Shown here: positions 19,942 through 27,802 of the stretch, piece after piece
Position numbering within the stretch: position 1 is the stretch's first letter
How the letters are laid out: each line of letters starts with the position of its first letter
DNA from: Sulfurimicrobium lacus
GTDB taxonomy: Bacteria > Pseudomonadota > Gammaproteobacteria > Burkholderiales > Sulfuricellaceae
Assembly: GCF_011764585.1 (NCBI RefSeq)
Contig: NZ_AP022853.1
Coordinates: 2,947,501-3,011,500 of the forward strand
Direction of reading: 5' to 3'
Length of the DNA stretch: 64,000 nucleotides
The notes under the pieces: generated by a model
What the model saw: only the letters and a program-made list of their open reading frames with translations
Told to the model about the DNA's origin: nothing
Database searches by the model: none
Program-made: the position numbers and the translations under genes

Positions 19942-21557
19942 CAGGAACCTCCTTTACAACAGATTCTGAACTGGCCGCCGGGTGCGACTTCGATGTAATC
20001 CAGGCTGGCGCCGTTGGCTTCGCAAATCTCGCGCGCAATATACAGGCCCAAACCGGTTCCGCCGCTGAAGGTGGTGAAGAACGGCTCGAACAGCTGCGCG
20101 ACCAACGCCTTGTCCACGCCGGGACCGTCGTCGATCACATCGATCTGCACCACATTTTCCAGATGCGCCGCGGACACGTAGATTCGTATGCTGCCTTCAG
20201 CCTGCCGACTGTGGCGCCAGGCATTGACGCACAGGTTCCACAATACCTGATGCAGGTGGGCGCGATCGAAGCATATCGCCTGAGCGCTCTCCATTTCCAG
20301 CGAAATGCCGCGCGCGGGAATTTTTTCCGCCAGGCAGATCTGCTCGATGAAGGCGCGCAGGAAGACTTCCGGCTGGATGGTCTCGCGCTGCGCCCGGTCG
20401 CGGCGGTTGAGCTGCAGCACGTCCTGCACGATGCGGTCGAGACGCAGGGTGTTGTCGCGGATGATCTGCAGCAGGCGCACTTCGGTCTTGTCGTGCTCCT
20501 CCTCCTGCAGCAGTTGGGTGGCGTGCCCGATGGCGGAAAGCGGGTTGCGGATTTCGTGCGCGATGTTGGCGGTGAGCCGGCCCAGCGCCGCCAGCTTGAT
20601 CTGCTGCGCCTGGGCCTGCTGCAGGCTGACATCTTCGAGAAAAATCACCGCGCCCACATCGCTGCCGGCATCGATCGGGCTGAAGCGGGTACTGACCTCC
20701 TTGCCGGTCACCCGCACGCGCATGGGAGGGAAGATCGTATTGCGATCATTGTTCCAGCGCGTCATTCGCTCCGCCAGCGCCGGGGCATAATCGTTGAGGC
20801 GCAGGTCGCTCCAGATCCTGGGCGGCGGCCCAAGCAATCCTTCGCAGCGCGCATTGTGAGTGCGCACCCGCCCTATTCCGTCCACTACCAGCACCCCGTC
20901 CTGCATCTCGTGGATCACCAGTTCGTTGACCTGGGCCAGATTCTCCAGATCGATGCTTTTCTGCTCGACCAGGCGCTCGCTCGCCACCACCTGCTTGGCG
21001 AGGTAATACCCCAGGCCGGCCGTGGCGAAGAAGCCCATGCCCAGCATCGCCGCCTGAAAATAATCTTCCTTCACGTCCAGCACGAACAGCCGGAAACTCT
21101 GCTCCAGCAACACGGCGATCGCGGCAACGGCAGCAAAAAACATCGCCTGCCGTCCCTTGCTGATCAGGCTGCTCGCCGCCAGCGACACCACCAGCAACAT
21201 GCCGATGCCGCTCTTCACGCCGCCGCTGGCATGCATCAGCAGCACGATGAAAGCCGCATCGCCGATGCTCTGAACACTCAATTGCATGATGAATGCAGGC
21301 CATCTGACCCTGACGGCTATAGCCATGAGAATGGCGAAAAAAACATAAACGACGCTGACGCCGAAAAACAGGCGCGGGTCGTCCGCGCCGTACACCGGGA
21401 TTCTATCCAGTACGAGGAAGCTGACAACGAAGAAGCCGCTGACGATGAGGCGATAAAGATTGAAATAATGCAGCGAGCGCCAGTAAGGCTCGGGCGGAGA
21501 AACCGTGCGCTTGAGATCGGTCAGGAAAGGCGCGAGGATTTTCCTCATCATCGCCAT
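19938..21557 (-). CDS. pilS: Sensor histidine kinase, PilS-like
   Basis: This 539-residue membrane kinase has six hydrophobic segments in its first 200 residues, a PAS-like linker (residues about 205-320), a dimerisation/phosphoacceptor helix with N-I-A-H-E-I-R-N-P-L, and an HATPase domain with N-L-C-V-N-A-W, D-D-G-P-G-V and G-G-T-G-L-G-L. Six N-terminal helices plus PAS is the PilS layout. The stop overlaps the pilR start by ATGA-type coupling. It begins nine bases after the small zinc-ribbon gene. PilS in other species senses inner-membrane pilin levels. Confidence 0.88.
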   Translation of the reverse strand: MAMMRKILAPFLTDLKRTVSPPEPYWRSLHYFNLYRLIVSGFFVVSFLVLDRIPVYGADDPRLFFGVSVVYVFFAILMAIAVRVRWPAFIMQLSVQSIGDAAFIVLLMHASGGVKSGIGMLLVVSLAASSLISKGRQAMFFAAVAAIAVLLEQSFRLFVLDVKEDYFQAAMLGMGFFATAGLGYYLAKQVVASERLVEQKSIDLENLAQVNELVIHEMQDGVLVVDGIGRVRTHNARCEGLLGPPPRIWSDLRLNDYAPALAERMTRWNNDRNTIFPPMRVRVTGKEVSTRFSPIDAGSDVGAVIFLEDVSLQQAQAQQIKLAALGRLTANIAHEIRNPLSAIGHATQLLQEEEHDKTEVRLLQIIRDNTLRLDRIVQDVLQLNRRDRAQRETIQPEVFLRAFIEQICLAEKIPARGISLEMESAQAICFDRAHLHQVLWNLCVNAWRHSRQAEGSIRIYVSAAHLENVVQIDVIDDGPGVDKALVAQLFEPFFTTFSGGTGLGLYIAREICEANGASLDYIEVAPGGQFRICCKGGSC

Positions 21558-21566
21558 CAGCGAGCC

Positions 21567-21809
21567 CTAAGAATTACCCTGATGCTGGCGGCGGTGCTCT
21601 TCGCTGCAATAGAACTCCCCGCGGGAAAGAATGCTTTCACTTTTCGGCAGGTGCACCCCGCACTGGGCGCAGCGCACCATATCCTCTTGCTCGGGGGTGG
21701 CCGGCACGTCAGTCTCATCGCGGTCAACGCTCCTGGCGTAATTCTTCAGGATGGAGTAAATCAACCAGACAACCGCCGCCAGCAGCAAAAGCTTAATCAA
21801 GTAAATCAC
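21567..21809 (-). CDS. PP0621-family small membrane protein with zinc-ribbon
   Basis: The 80-residue protein has one N-terminal transmembrane helix (residues about 3-21) and a cytoplasmic tail with C-A-Q-C-G-V-H-L-P and Y-C-S-E-E-H-R-R-Q-H-Q, a treble-clef-like Cys/His metal site. Members of this family are commonly encoded directly upstream of pilS-pilR in betaproteobacteria, as here with a nine-base gap. The function is unknown. The arrangement suggests it is co-transcribed with the pili regulators. Confidence 0.88.
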   Translation of the reverse strand: MIYLIKLLLLAAVVWLIYSILKNYARSVDRDETDVPATPEQEDMVRCAQCGVHLPKSESILSRGEFYCSEEHRRQHQGNS

Positions 21810-21884
21810 CCGCGTTGAAAATGGACATGCAGGAATTATCGGACCACGGTTATGAGTTGTCCATACAAACCGGAGAGGTGAGAG

Positions 21885-21920
21885 ATGAAGCCAGAAAAAA
21901 TCTTTTTTTTAGTTAAATAA
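21885..21920 (+). CDS. Candidate leader micro-ORF (11 residues)
   Basis: A very short frame encoding M-K-P-E-K-I-F-F-L-V-K follows a strong ribosome binding site, GGAGAGG at 21872-21878, with six-base spacing. It lies upstream of the heme-type histidine kinase gene. It could be a leader peptide or chance; no conservation test was possible. Confidence 0.25.
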   Translation: MKPEKIFFLVK

Positions 21921-22092
21921 CATAGCAATGATGAGCATCAAGAACATAATGCAGCAGCGGGTTGATTTAGATCTGGAATAGCTCCATATTGCCTGGGTAA
22001 CCCCGTAAATGCAGCGACGTCCGAAACCTCGCAAGCGAACCGACAGTGAGTGGAATTTGTACCTGCACGACGGGCTCGTGGCAAGGAGGCAC

Positions 22093-23637
22093 ATGCAAGC
22101 CGACATTCCCGATTTCTCCCACACTTCCTGGCCGCACAGGTACGCCGTTCTCGCCGCCATCTGGAGCGTGCTGGTGGGCGGATCGCTGGCCTGGAATCTG
22201 CACCTGAAAAGTCAAAACACCCTGGGCGTCGCCGCAGTTGCAGCCCTGTCAAACATCAACAAGGACATGAGCTTCCGCAAATGGGCAACTTCCCACGGCG
22301 GCGTCTACGTCCAGCCTGACCAGCACACCCCGCCCAACCCCTATCTCGAGATACCCGACCGGGATGTTCTCACCACCAAGGGCAAGGCGCTGACCCTGAT
22401 GAACCCCGCCTACATGCTGCGGCAGATGCAAAACGATTTTCCCGACGATTACGGCACCAGGAGCCACATCACCAGCCTTAAACCTCTCAACCCTAAAAAC
22501 GCGCCGGACACATGGGAAAGCAAGGCACTGCGCAGCTTTGAGCAGGGCGGACGGGAATTGATGGAAGTTCAGCAAATCGAAGGTTACCCTTACCTGCGAA
22601 TGATGCGCCCCTTCTTCGTGGAACAGGGTTGCATGAAGTGCCATGCGCAGCAAGGCTACAAGGTGGGCGACATCCGCGGCGGCATCGCAACGGCCGTTCC
22701 GCTCGAACCATACCTGGCACGCGAGCATGAGTTCAGCACCAGCCTGGCACTGTCCCACGGCACGATCTGGCTGATTGGCATGGCGGGATTGGGATTTGCA
22801 TACCGGCGCGACCGCCACCTGTCCAACGATCGCGAGAAAGCGGCAAAAGCCTTGCGCCAACTCAATGAGGAACTGGAAACACGGGTCAGGGAGCGCACCG
22901 CCCAACTGGTAACTGCCAACGCCGATCTGGAAAGCTTCAGCTACTCCGTGTCCCACGACCTGCGTGCGCCGCTGCGAGCCATAGACGGCTTCGCCGCCAT
23001 CCTGCAGGAAGACTATGCCCCATTGCTGGACGATGAAGGCAAGCGCCTGTTCCGGGTGGTGGGCGACAATGCAAAAAAAATGGGGCAGCTGATCGACGAC
23101 ATCCTGGCCTTTTCCCGCGCAAGCCGTCTGGAGCCGCAGGCAGCACGAATCGACATGAATGCCCTGGCACAGGAAGTCTGGCAAGCTCTCGAGCCCCAGC
23201 GGACAGGGCGCGCCATCGAGTTCCGCCTGAGCGACCTGCCCAAGGCTTGCGGCGACCTGGCCGCCATGCGCCAGGTATTGCAGAACCTGCTGTCCAATGC
23301 GGTAAAATTCACCCGCGGGCGCGAACCTGCGGTGATTGAACTTGGTTGCGAGGCTTCGAGCACGGAAAATGCCTTTTACGTCAGGGATAATGGCGCCGGA
23401 TTCGACATGGACTATGTCGGCAAGCTGTTCGGTCTGTTCCAGCGGCTGCACGGCATGGATGAATTCGAGGGCACCGGCGTCGGCCTGGCTATCGTCAAGC
23501 GCTTCATCGTCAAGCACGGCGGCCGCGTATGGGCGGAAGGCAGACCCGGGGAAGGAGCGACCTTCTGGTTCGCCCTGCCGCCGGGACCATGCAACAAGGA
23601 CATTGCGATTGAAAACAGATCAAAACAGCCCACCTGA
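22093..23637 (+). CDS. Membrane histidine kinase with heme-type (CxxCH, DUF3365/Tll0287-like) sensor
   Basis: I place the start at ATG 22093, after AAGGAGG with a short gap; an ATG at 22009 would add 28 residues. The 514-residue protein has a transmembrane helix near residues 18-36, a periplasmic domain, and a second helix near 215-235. The periplasmic domain holds C-M-K-C-H (C180, C183, H184), the c-type heme attachment motif, as in Tll0287-like sensors. The cytoplasmic part has a coiled linker, a HisKA box [10 protein letters not shown] and an HATPase with N-L-L-S-N-A-V-K-F and G-T-G-V-G-L. Redox, NO or gas sensing is an inference. The HD-GYP regulator follows directly. Confidence 0.88.
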   Translation: MQADIPDFSHTSWPHRYAVLAAIWSVLVGGSLAWNLHLKSQNTLGVAAVAALSNINKDMSFRKWATSHGGVYVQPDQHTPPNPYLEIPDRDVLTTKGKALTLMNPAYMLRQMQNDFPDDYGTRSHITSLKPLNPKNAPDTWESKALRSFEQGGRELMEVQQIEGYPYLRMMRPFFVEQGCMKCHAQQGYKVGDIRGGIATAVPLEPYLAREHEFSTSLALSHGTIWLIGMAGLGFAYRRDRHLSNDREKAAKALRQLNEELETRVRERTAQLVTANADLESFSYSVSHDLRAPLRAIDGFAAILQEDYAPLLDDEGKRLFRVVGDNAKKMGQLIDDILAFSRASRLEPQAARIDMNALAQEVWQALEPQRTGRAIEFRLSDLPKACGDLAAMRQVLQNLLSNAVKFTRGREPAVIELGCEASSTENAFYVRDNGAGFDMDYVGKLFGLFQRLHGMDEFEGTGVGLAIVKRFIVKHGGRVWAEGRPGEGATFWFALPPGPCNKDIAIENRSKQPT

Positions 23638-23686
23638 TATCCTGCTGGCGGGGGGCAATCCCACCGATGCCGAGTTGTCGTCATGA
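23609..23686 (+). pseudogene. Possible remnant of a receiver-domain gene start
   Basis: In a frame different from the kinase, a TTG-initiated stretch reads [23 protein letters not shown] and stops after 25 residues. It closely resembles the usual start of single receiver proteins (P-x-I-L-L-V-E-D-N-P-T-D-A-E-L), with A-G-G replacing the acidic V-E-D. The stop overlaps the start of the real HD-GYP regulator. It may be a decayed or deleted duplicate of a response regulator. Confidence 0.35.
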
Positions 23687-25578
23687 ACAAGTCGCTACGC
23701 GTTCTGCTGCTGGAAGACAGCCCCACCGATGCAGAGCTGAATGAACGCGTGCTGCGCAAGGCGGGGATCGTCTTCACCGCCTTGCGGGTAGAGTCGCAGG
23801 TGGGATTTGTCGCTGCCCTGGACGACTTCAAGCCGGACATTATCCTGGCCGACTATCACCTTCCCGGCTTCGACGGTCTGGGCGCACTGGAGATCGTCCA
23901 CGAGAAGCATCCGGAGATCCCCTTCATTTTCGTCACCGGGGCCATGGGCGAGGAACGCGCGGTGGACAGCATCAGGCACGGCGCCACCGATTACATCATC
24001 AAGGACCGCCTGGCGCGCCTGCCCTCGGCAGTACAGCGCGCCCTTGAGGAAAAAAAACTGCGTCTGCAGCACCGCGAAAGCGAGGAGCGTTACCACCAAC
24101 TGTTCGAGAACATGGCCAGCGGCGTAGCCATCTACGAGCCGGATGAAACCTGCCAGACCTTCGTCTTCAAATCCGTCAACCGGGCCGCAGAGCGCATTGA
24201 CCTGCTGCGCCGCGAGGACGTCATCGGACGCAGCGTGGAGGAGGTTTTTCCCGGCGTGCGTGAGCTGGGCTTCGTGGAGGTATTTCAGCGGGTGTGCCGC
24301 AGCGGCGTAGCGGAGCATTTTTCCAACAACTATTACCAGGACGACCGCATCTCCGGCTGGCGCGAAAATTATGTCTACCGGCTCGAATCCGGTGAGGTTG
24401 TCGCCGTCTATGACGACGTGAGCGAGCGCATCGAGCGGGAGACGCGGATCAAGAACCTCAACCGCGTCCTGCGCACCATCAGCGCCTGCAATGAGGATCT
24501 GGTGCGCGCGGCAAGCGAGGGCGATTTATTGAGCGCGGTCTGCCGCAACATTGTTCAAATCGGCGGCCACCTGCTGGCCTGGGTCGTTTATCCGGGGGAA
24601 CAACGTGAGAACCAGCCCATCGTTGTCGCGCATTTCGGCGACGAAAATGTCTTCCAAAGCCATGCGCAACTGGAACACGACCCCGAGCACGCCCGCGATT
24701 GCCTGACCGTGATGGCCATGCGCGAGCGCCGCACCACCTCTCGCAACCGTCTGCTGGACATGCCGGAACACAGCTTCGACAAGCTGCAGCAGTTGGGCGT
24801 GAATTCCATCCTGGCTTTGCCGCTGCTCAACGACGGCACCCTGTATGGCGTCATCACGGTTTTCTCGGCCACGCCCGACGCTTTCGACGCCGACGAAATG
24901 CGGCTCATGGAAGAACTCGCCGCCGACCTGGCCTACGGCATCGAGGCCCTGCGCACCACCAGTGAAAGGGACCATTACATCACCCAGCTCAGCCATGCCA
25001 TGAAGAACACGGTGACCGCCATTGCGCGCACGCTGGAAATGCGCGACCCCTACACCGCAGGCCACCAGCAGCGGGTGACCGCGCTCTGCGTGAGCATCGC
25101 CCGGGCAATGGGGCTGAAAGAAGAAGTCATCGAAGGACTGTATTTCGGCGCCATGATCCACGATATCGGCAAAATATCCGTGCCGGCGGAAATCCTGTCC
25201 AAACCCGGAGCCCTCACCAAAACCGAGTACCAACTGATCCAGTGCCACCCCGAAACCGGATTTGACATCGTGCAGGGCATCGAATTTCCCTGGCCGGTGG
25301 CGGAAATGATCGCACAGCACCACGAGCGCCTGGACGGCAGCGGCTACCCCAAGGGCTGCAAGGACGAAACGATCATCATCGAGGCCCGCATCATCGCGGT
25401 GGCCGACGTGGTCGAAGCCATGACCACGCACCGTCCCTACCGGCCCGCGCTGGGGATAACGGCAGCGCTGGAAGAAATCTCACAAGGCAAGGGCATCCGC
25501 TACGACCCGACCGTGGTGGAAGCCTGCATCCGGGTAATTAGGACGAACGACATGCAATTGCCGCAGCTAGGCAGTTGA
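23683..25578 (+). CDS. Response regulator with receiver, PAS, GAF and HD-GYP domains
   Basis: This 631-residue cytoplasmic protein has a receiver (L-L-L-E-D-S-P-T-D-A-E, acceptor in I-I-L-A-D-Y-H-L-P, Lys in Y-I-I-K-D-R), a PAS-like region (residues about 130-250), a GAF domain (about 265-430), and a C-terminal HD-GYP domain. The metal and catalytic marks are intact: I-H-D-I-G-K at H493/D494 and the G-Y-P signature at residues 554-556. An active cyclic-di-GMP phosphodiesterase is therefore expected. It follows the heme-type kinase by 45 bases, so a heme-sensing kinase controlling c-di-GMP breakdown is the natural reading. No GGDEF domain is present. Confidence 0.92.
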   Translation: MNKSLRVLLLEDSPTDAELNERVLRKAGIVFTALRVESQVGFVAALDDFKPDIILADYHLPGFDGLGALEIVHEKHPEIPFIFVTGAMGEERAVDSIRHGATDYIIKDRLARLPSAVQRALEEKKLRLQHRESEERYHQLFENMASGVAIYEPDETCQTFVFKSVNRAAERIDLLRREDVIGRSVEEVFPGVRELGFVEVFQRVCRSGVAEHFSNNYYQDDRISGWRENYVYRLESGEVVAVYDDVSERIERETRIKNLNRVLRTISACNEDLVRAASEGDLLSAVCRNIVQIGGHLLAWVVYPGEQRENQPIVVAHFGDENVFQSHAQLEHDPEHARDCLTVMAMRERRTTSRNRLLDMPEHSFDKLQQLGVNSILALPLLNDGTLYGVITVFSATPDAFDADEMRLMEELAADLAYGIEALRTTSERDHYITQLSHAMKNTVTAIARTLEMRDPYTAGHQQRVTALCVSIARAMGLKEEVIEGLYFGAMIHDIGKISVPAEILSKPGALTKTEYQLIQCHPETGFDIVQGIEFPWPVAEMIAQHHERLDGSGYPKGCKDETIIIEARIIAVADVVEAMTTHRPYRPALGITAALEEISQGKGIRYDPTVVEACIRVIRTNDMQLPQLGS

Positions 25579-25645
25579 AATTTTACGGCGCTCAGCCGTT
25601 GAATCGTCGCACTTTCATGCACCACTCCTCGTGTGCTGTTTCGCG

Positions 25646-26977
25646 CTAAATGGCATAGCTATGAATCAGCCCCACCAGGGCGCAGGCGCCGATGACTCGC
25701 ATGATGTCCTGCTTGTATTTCCACAGGGCCAGGAAGGCCGCTACGGACATCAGGGCGAAGAACCACTCGAACGGACCGTCAAAGCCCTTCGGCCACAGCA
25801 CGTGGTAGCCGAAGAACAGCGCCAGGTTGAGTATCACCCCCACCACCGCCGCCGTGATACCGGTCAGCGGCGCGGTAAACTTGAGGTCGCCATGCGTCGC
25901 TTCCACCAGCGGGCCGCCGGCCAGGATGAAAAGGTAGCCCGGCAGGAAGGTGAAGAAGGTGGCGACACAAGCCCCGGCGAACCCCGCCAGCAACAGACTC
26001 TCCGGGCCGAAAATTTCCTTGCTCCAGCCGCCGATGAAACCGACGAAAGCCACCACCATGATGAGTGGGCCGGGCGTGGTCTCGCCCAGCGCCAGGCCAT
26101 CGATCATCTGCGGGCCGGTGAGCCACTGGTAGTGTTCGACGCCGCCCTGGTAAACGTAGGGCAGCACGGCGTAAGCGCCACCAAAAGTGACCAGCGCGGC
26201 CTTGGTGAAGAATTCGCCCATGTCCAGCAGCACCGGTCTCCCCATCAGCAGCCACATCGCCGCCGCCCAGATGGCGAGAAAGGCGGCTGTCATGAAGATC
26301 AGGCGCGACAGTTTGAATTTCGCGTGTTCGGGTGTCGGCGTGTCGTCGTCGATCACGGCCGGGCCGTATTGCGTGCTGGATGCGCCGTGGCCGCCGCCGA
26401 CCTTGAACTTGTCGGGCGCGACCTTGCTGCCGATGAACCCCAGCACGCCCGCCGCCAGCACGATGGCCGGGAAGGGAACGTCCAACGCAAAGATGGCAAT
26501 GAAGGAAACCGCCGCCATGGCCCACAGCAGCTTGTTCTTCAAAGCCCGTGAACCGATGCGCCAGGCAGCGAACACCACGATCGCCACCACCGCCGGCTTG
26601 ATGCCGGCAAACACGCCCTGGACCAACTGCAGTTTGCCGAAAGCCAGATAGACATAGGTCAGCGCGGAGAGAATGAACAGCGAGGGCAGCAGGAACAGCG
26701 TGCCGGCGACGATGCCGCCCCAGGTGCGGTGCATCAGCCAGCCGATGTAGATGGCGAGCTGTTGCGCTTCCGGCCCCGGCAGCACCATGGCGTAATTGAG
26801 CGCGTGCAGGAAGCGGCGTTCGGAAATCCAGCGCCGGTTCTCCACCAGGTCCTGGTGCATCATGGAAATCTGCCCGGCGGGGCCGCCGAAGCTGAGGAAA
26901 CCCAGCTTGAGCCAGTAGACGAATGCCTCCCAAAATGTCGGAGAGGCCGGGCACACCAGATCGTCGGTCTCGCTCAT
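25646..26977 (-). CDS. chrA: Chromate transporter family protein (CHR), double-domain form
   Basis: The start at 26977 (MSETDDLVCP) is favoured by GGAGTG seven bases upstream, giving 443 residues. The protein has the duplicated CHR architecture. The first half begins F-W-L-K-L-G-F-L-S-F-G-G-P-A-G-Q-I and has L-P-G-P-E-A-Q-Q-L-A; the second begins F-F-T-K-A-A-L-V-T-F-G-G-A-Y and has E-T-T-P-G-P-L. ChrA proteins export chromate. Some CHR family members have been shown to move inorganic carbon in autotrophic bacteria. A chrB gene lies about 6 kb away rather than adjacent, so chromate resistance is not the only reading. It is transcribed away from the downstream kinase genes. Confidence 0.9.
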   Translation of the reverse strand: MSETDDLVCPASPTFWEAFVYWLKLGFLSFGGPAGQISMMHQDLVENRRWISERRFLHALNYAMVLPGPEAQQLAIYIGWLMHRTWGGIVAGTLFLLPSLFILSALTYVYLAFGKLQLVQGVFAGIKPAVVAIVVFAAWRIGSRALKNKLLWAMAAVSFIAIFALDVPFPAIVLAAGVLGFIGSKVAPDKFKVGGGHGASSTQYGPAVIDDDTPTPEHAKFKLSRLIFMTAAFLAIWAAAMWLLMGRPVLLDMGEFFTKAALVTFGGAYAVLPYVYQGGVEHYQWLTGPQMIDGLALGETTPGPLIMVVAFVGFIGGWSKEIFGPESLLLAGFAGACVATFFTFLPGYLFILAGGPLVEATHGDLKFTAPLTGITAAVVGVILNLALFFGYHVLWPKGFDGPFEWFFALMSVAAFLALWKYKQDIMRVIGACALVGLIHSYAI

Positions 26978-27351
26978 CGTTACACTCCAATTTTGAAATT
27001 CTTGTGGATTCCGCCGAAAACCTTTCCCGAGGCAGGCTGACAAAAATCAACCGTCCTTCCAATATAGCTGGAAACGACACATGGAGAAGGAACGAATTGC
27101 AAAGAGGATTTTGCAGCCCTTTACGGGCACAGCGAATGTGAATCCATGATCATGAAACTGCCGCTCTGCCCTGCGAACGAGAGCGAACTCGCCGGCTACG
27201 CAAGAGTCACCTTGAAATTCCGGGAGGGGCGGTTCACCTTCATGCCTGAAGAGCAATGGCGTCAAAAGCGACGAACCCCGCGCCGCACTGAAGCACGCAG
27301 GGTTGATGAACACGGTATGGAAGAAAAAACGGGGGGCGCTCAGCCCTCCGA
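26978..27351. other. Intergenic region upstream of chrA
   Basis: About 370 bases hold no gene I trust. A plus-strand frame of 97 codons from 27146 and a minus-strand frame of 102 codons are present, but composition and lack of similarity make both doubtful. It must contain the chrA promoter, which I could not place. Confidence 0.4.
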
Positions 27352-27528
27352 TCACATCGCGGGAAGAGCCGACCGACCGTCGGAAATTCCCTCGTTAGCC
27401 TTGTCCTCCGAGACCACGGAATTTTTATATTCGGCCTGAAGGATTTGCTTGACCGCGTCGAAATCGCCCGCCTCGGCGTATGCAATGGCGTTGAGCATAT
27501 TCCTGAATCTGGTTAAAAAGTTGCTCAT
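27352..27528 (-). CDS. Small protein (58 aa) of an unrecognised family, paralogue of the one at 40515
   Basis: The start ATG at 27528 follows GGGGGC with six-base spacing. The product begins MSNFLTRFRNMLNAIAYAEAG and continues with D-F-D-A-V-K-Q-I-L-Q. The segment A-I-A-Y-A-E-A-G-(D/N)-F-D-x-V-x-x-I-L is nearly identical in the 70-residue protein at 40515-40727. It looks like a short helix-turn-helix hairpin of the TPR type (A-x-x-G-D/N between two helices). It is soluble, without signal peptide or cysteine. It lies divergent to a two-component system that precedes the first SulP gene. I do not know its function. Confidence 0.65.
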   Translation of the reverse strand: MSNFLTRFRNMLNAIAYAEAGDFDAVKQILQAEYKNSVVSEDKANEGISDGRSALPAM

Positions 27529-27664
27529 GATAGCCCCCGTTACAGATAAGTTTTTTGAATTCTGTCTGTTACGTAGCACTATCCATGCCATCACATGGAT
27601 TCATTGTAGCCATATGTTTTTATTACATTAAATATATATCGTCAAGCGGCGATAAAAACCGAAC

Positions 27665-27790
27665 TGTTGCACTTTGCAATGCGCACGCTCGCCATTCCCT
27701 TAAGAAACAACATGACACCTGTCCTGCCATACACTATCCGATAAATTCCCGGTGTTTCAACACAGTCCGCCAGTGTTGCGTAATGCAACA
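27665..27790. promoter_or_regulatory. Cluster of palindromes upstream of histidine kinase gene
   Basis: Three inverted repeats lie in 126 bases: TTGCA-3-TGCAA (27667-27679), GTGTT-2-AACAC (27752-27763) and TGTTGC-5-GCAACA (27774-27790). The first and third share the TGTTGC half site. The last ends 12 bases before the preferred kinase start. Together with the divergent small gene this looks like a regulated intergenic region; the regulator is unknown. Confidence 0.45.
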
Positions 27791-27802
27791 TTTTGTAGCA
27801 GC

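Noticed and set aside
27146-27439. Plus-strand frame of 97 codons upstream of chrA
   Set aside because: It overlaps the better supported small gene on the minus strand, is rich in Arg/Glu/Thr without a recognisable fold, and has no clear ribosome binding site. Kept only as a remark.
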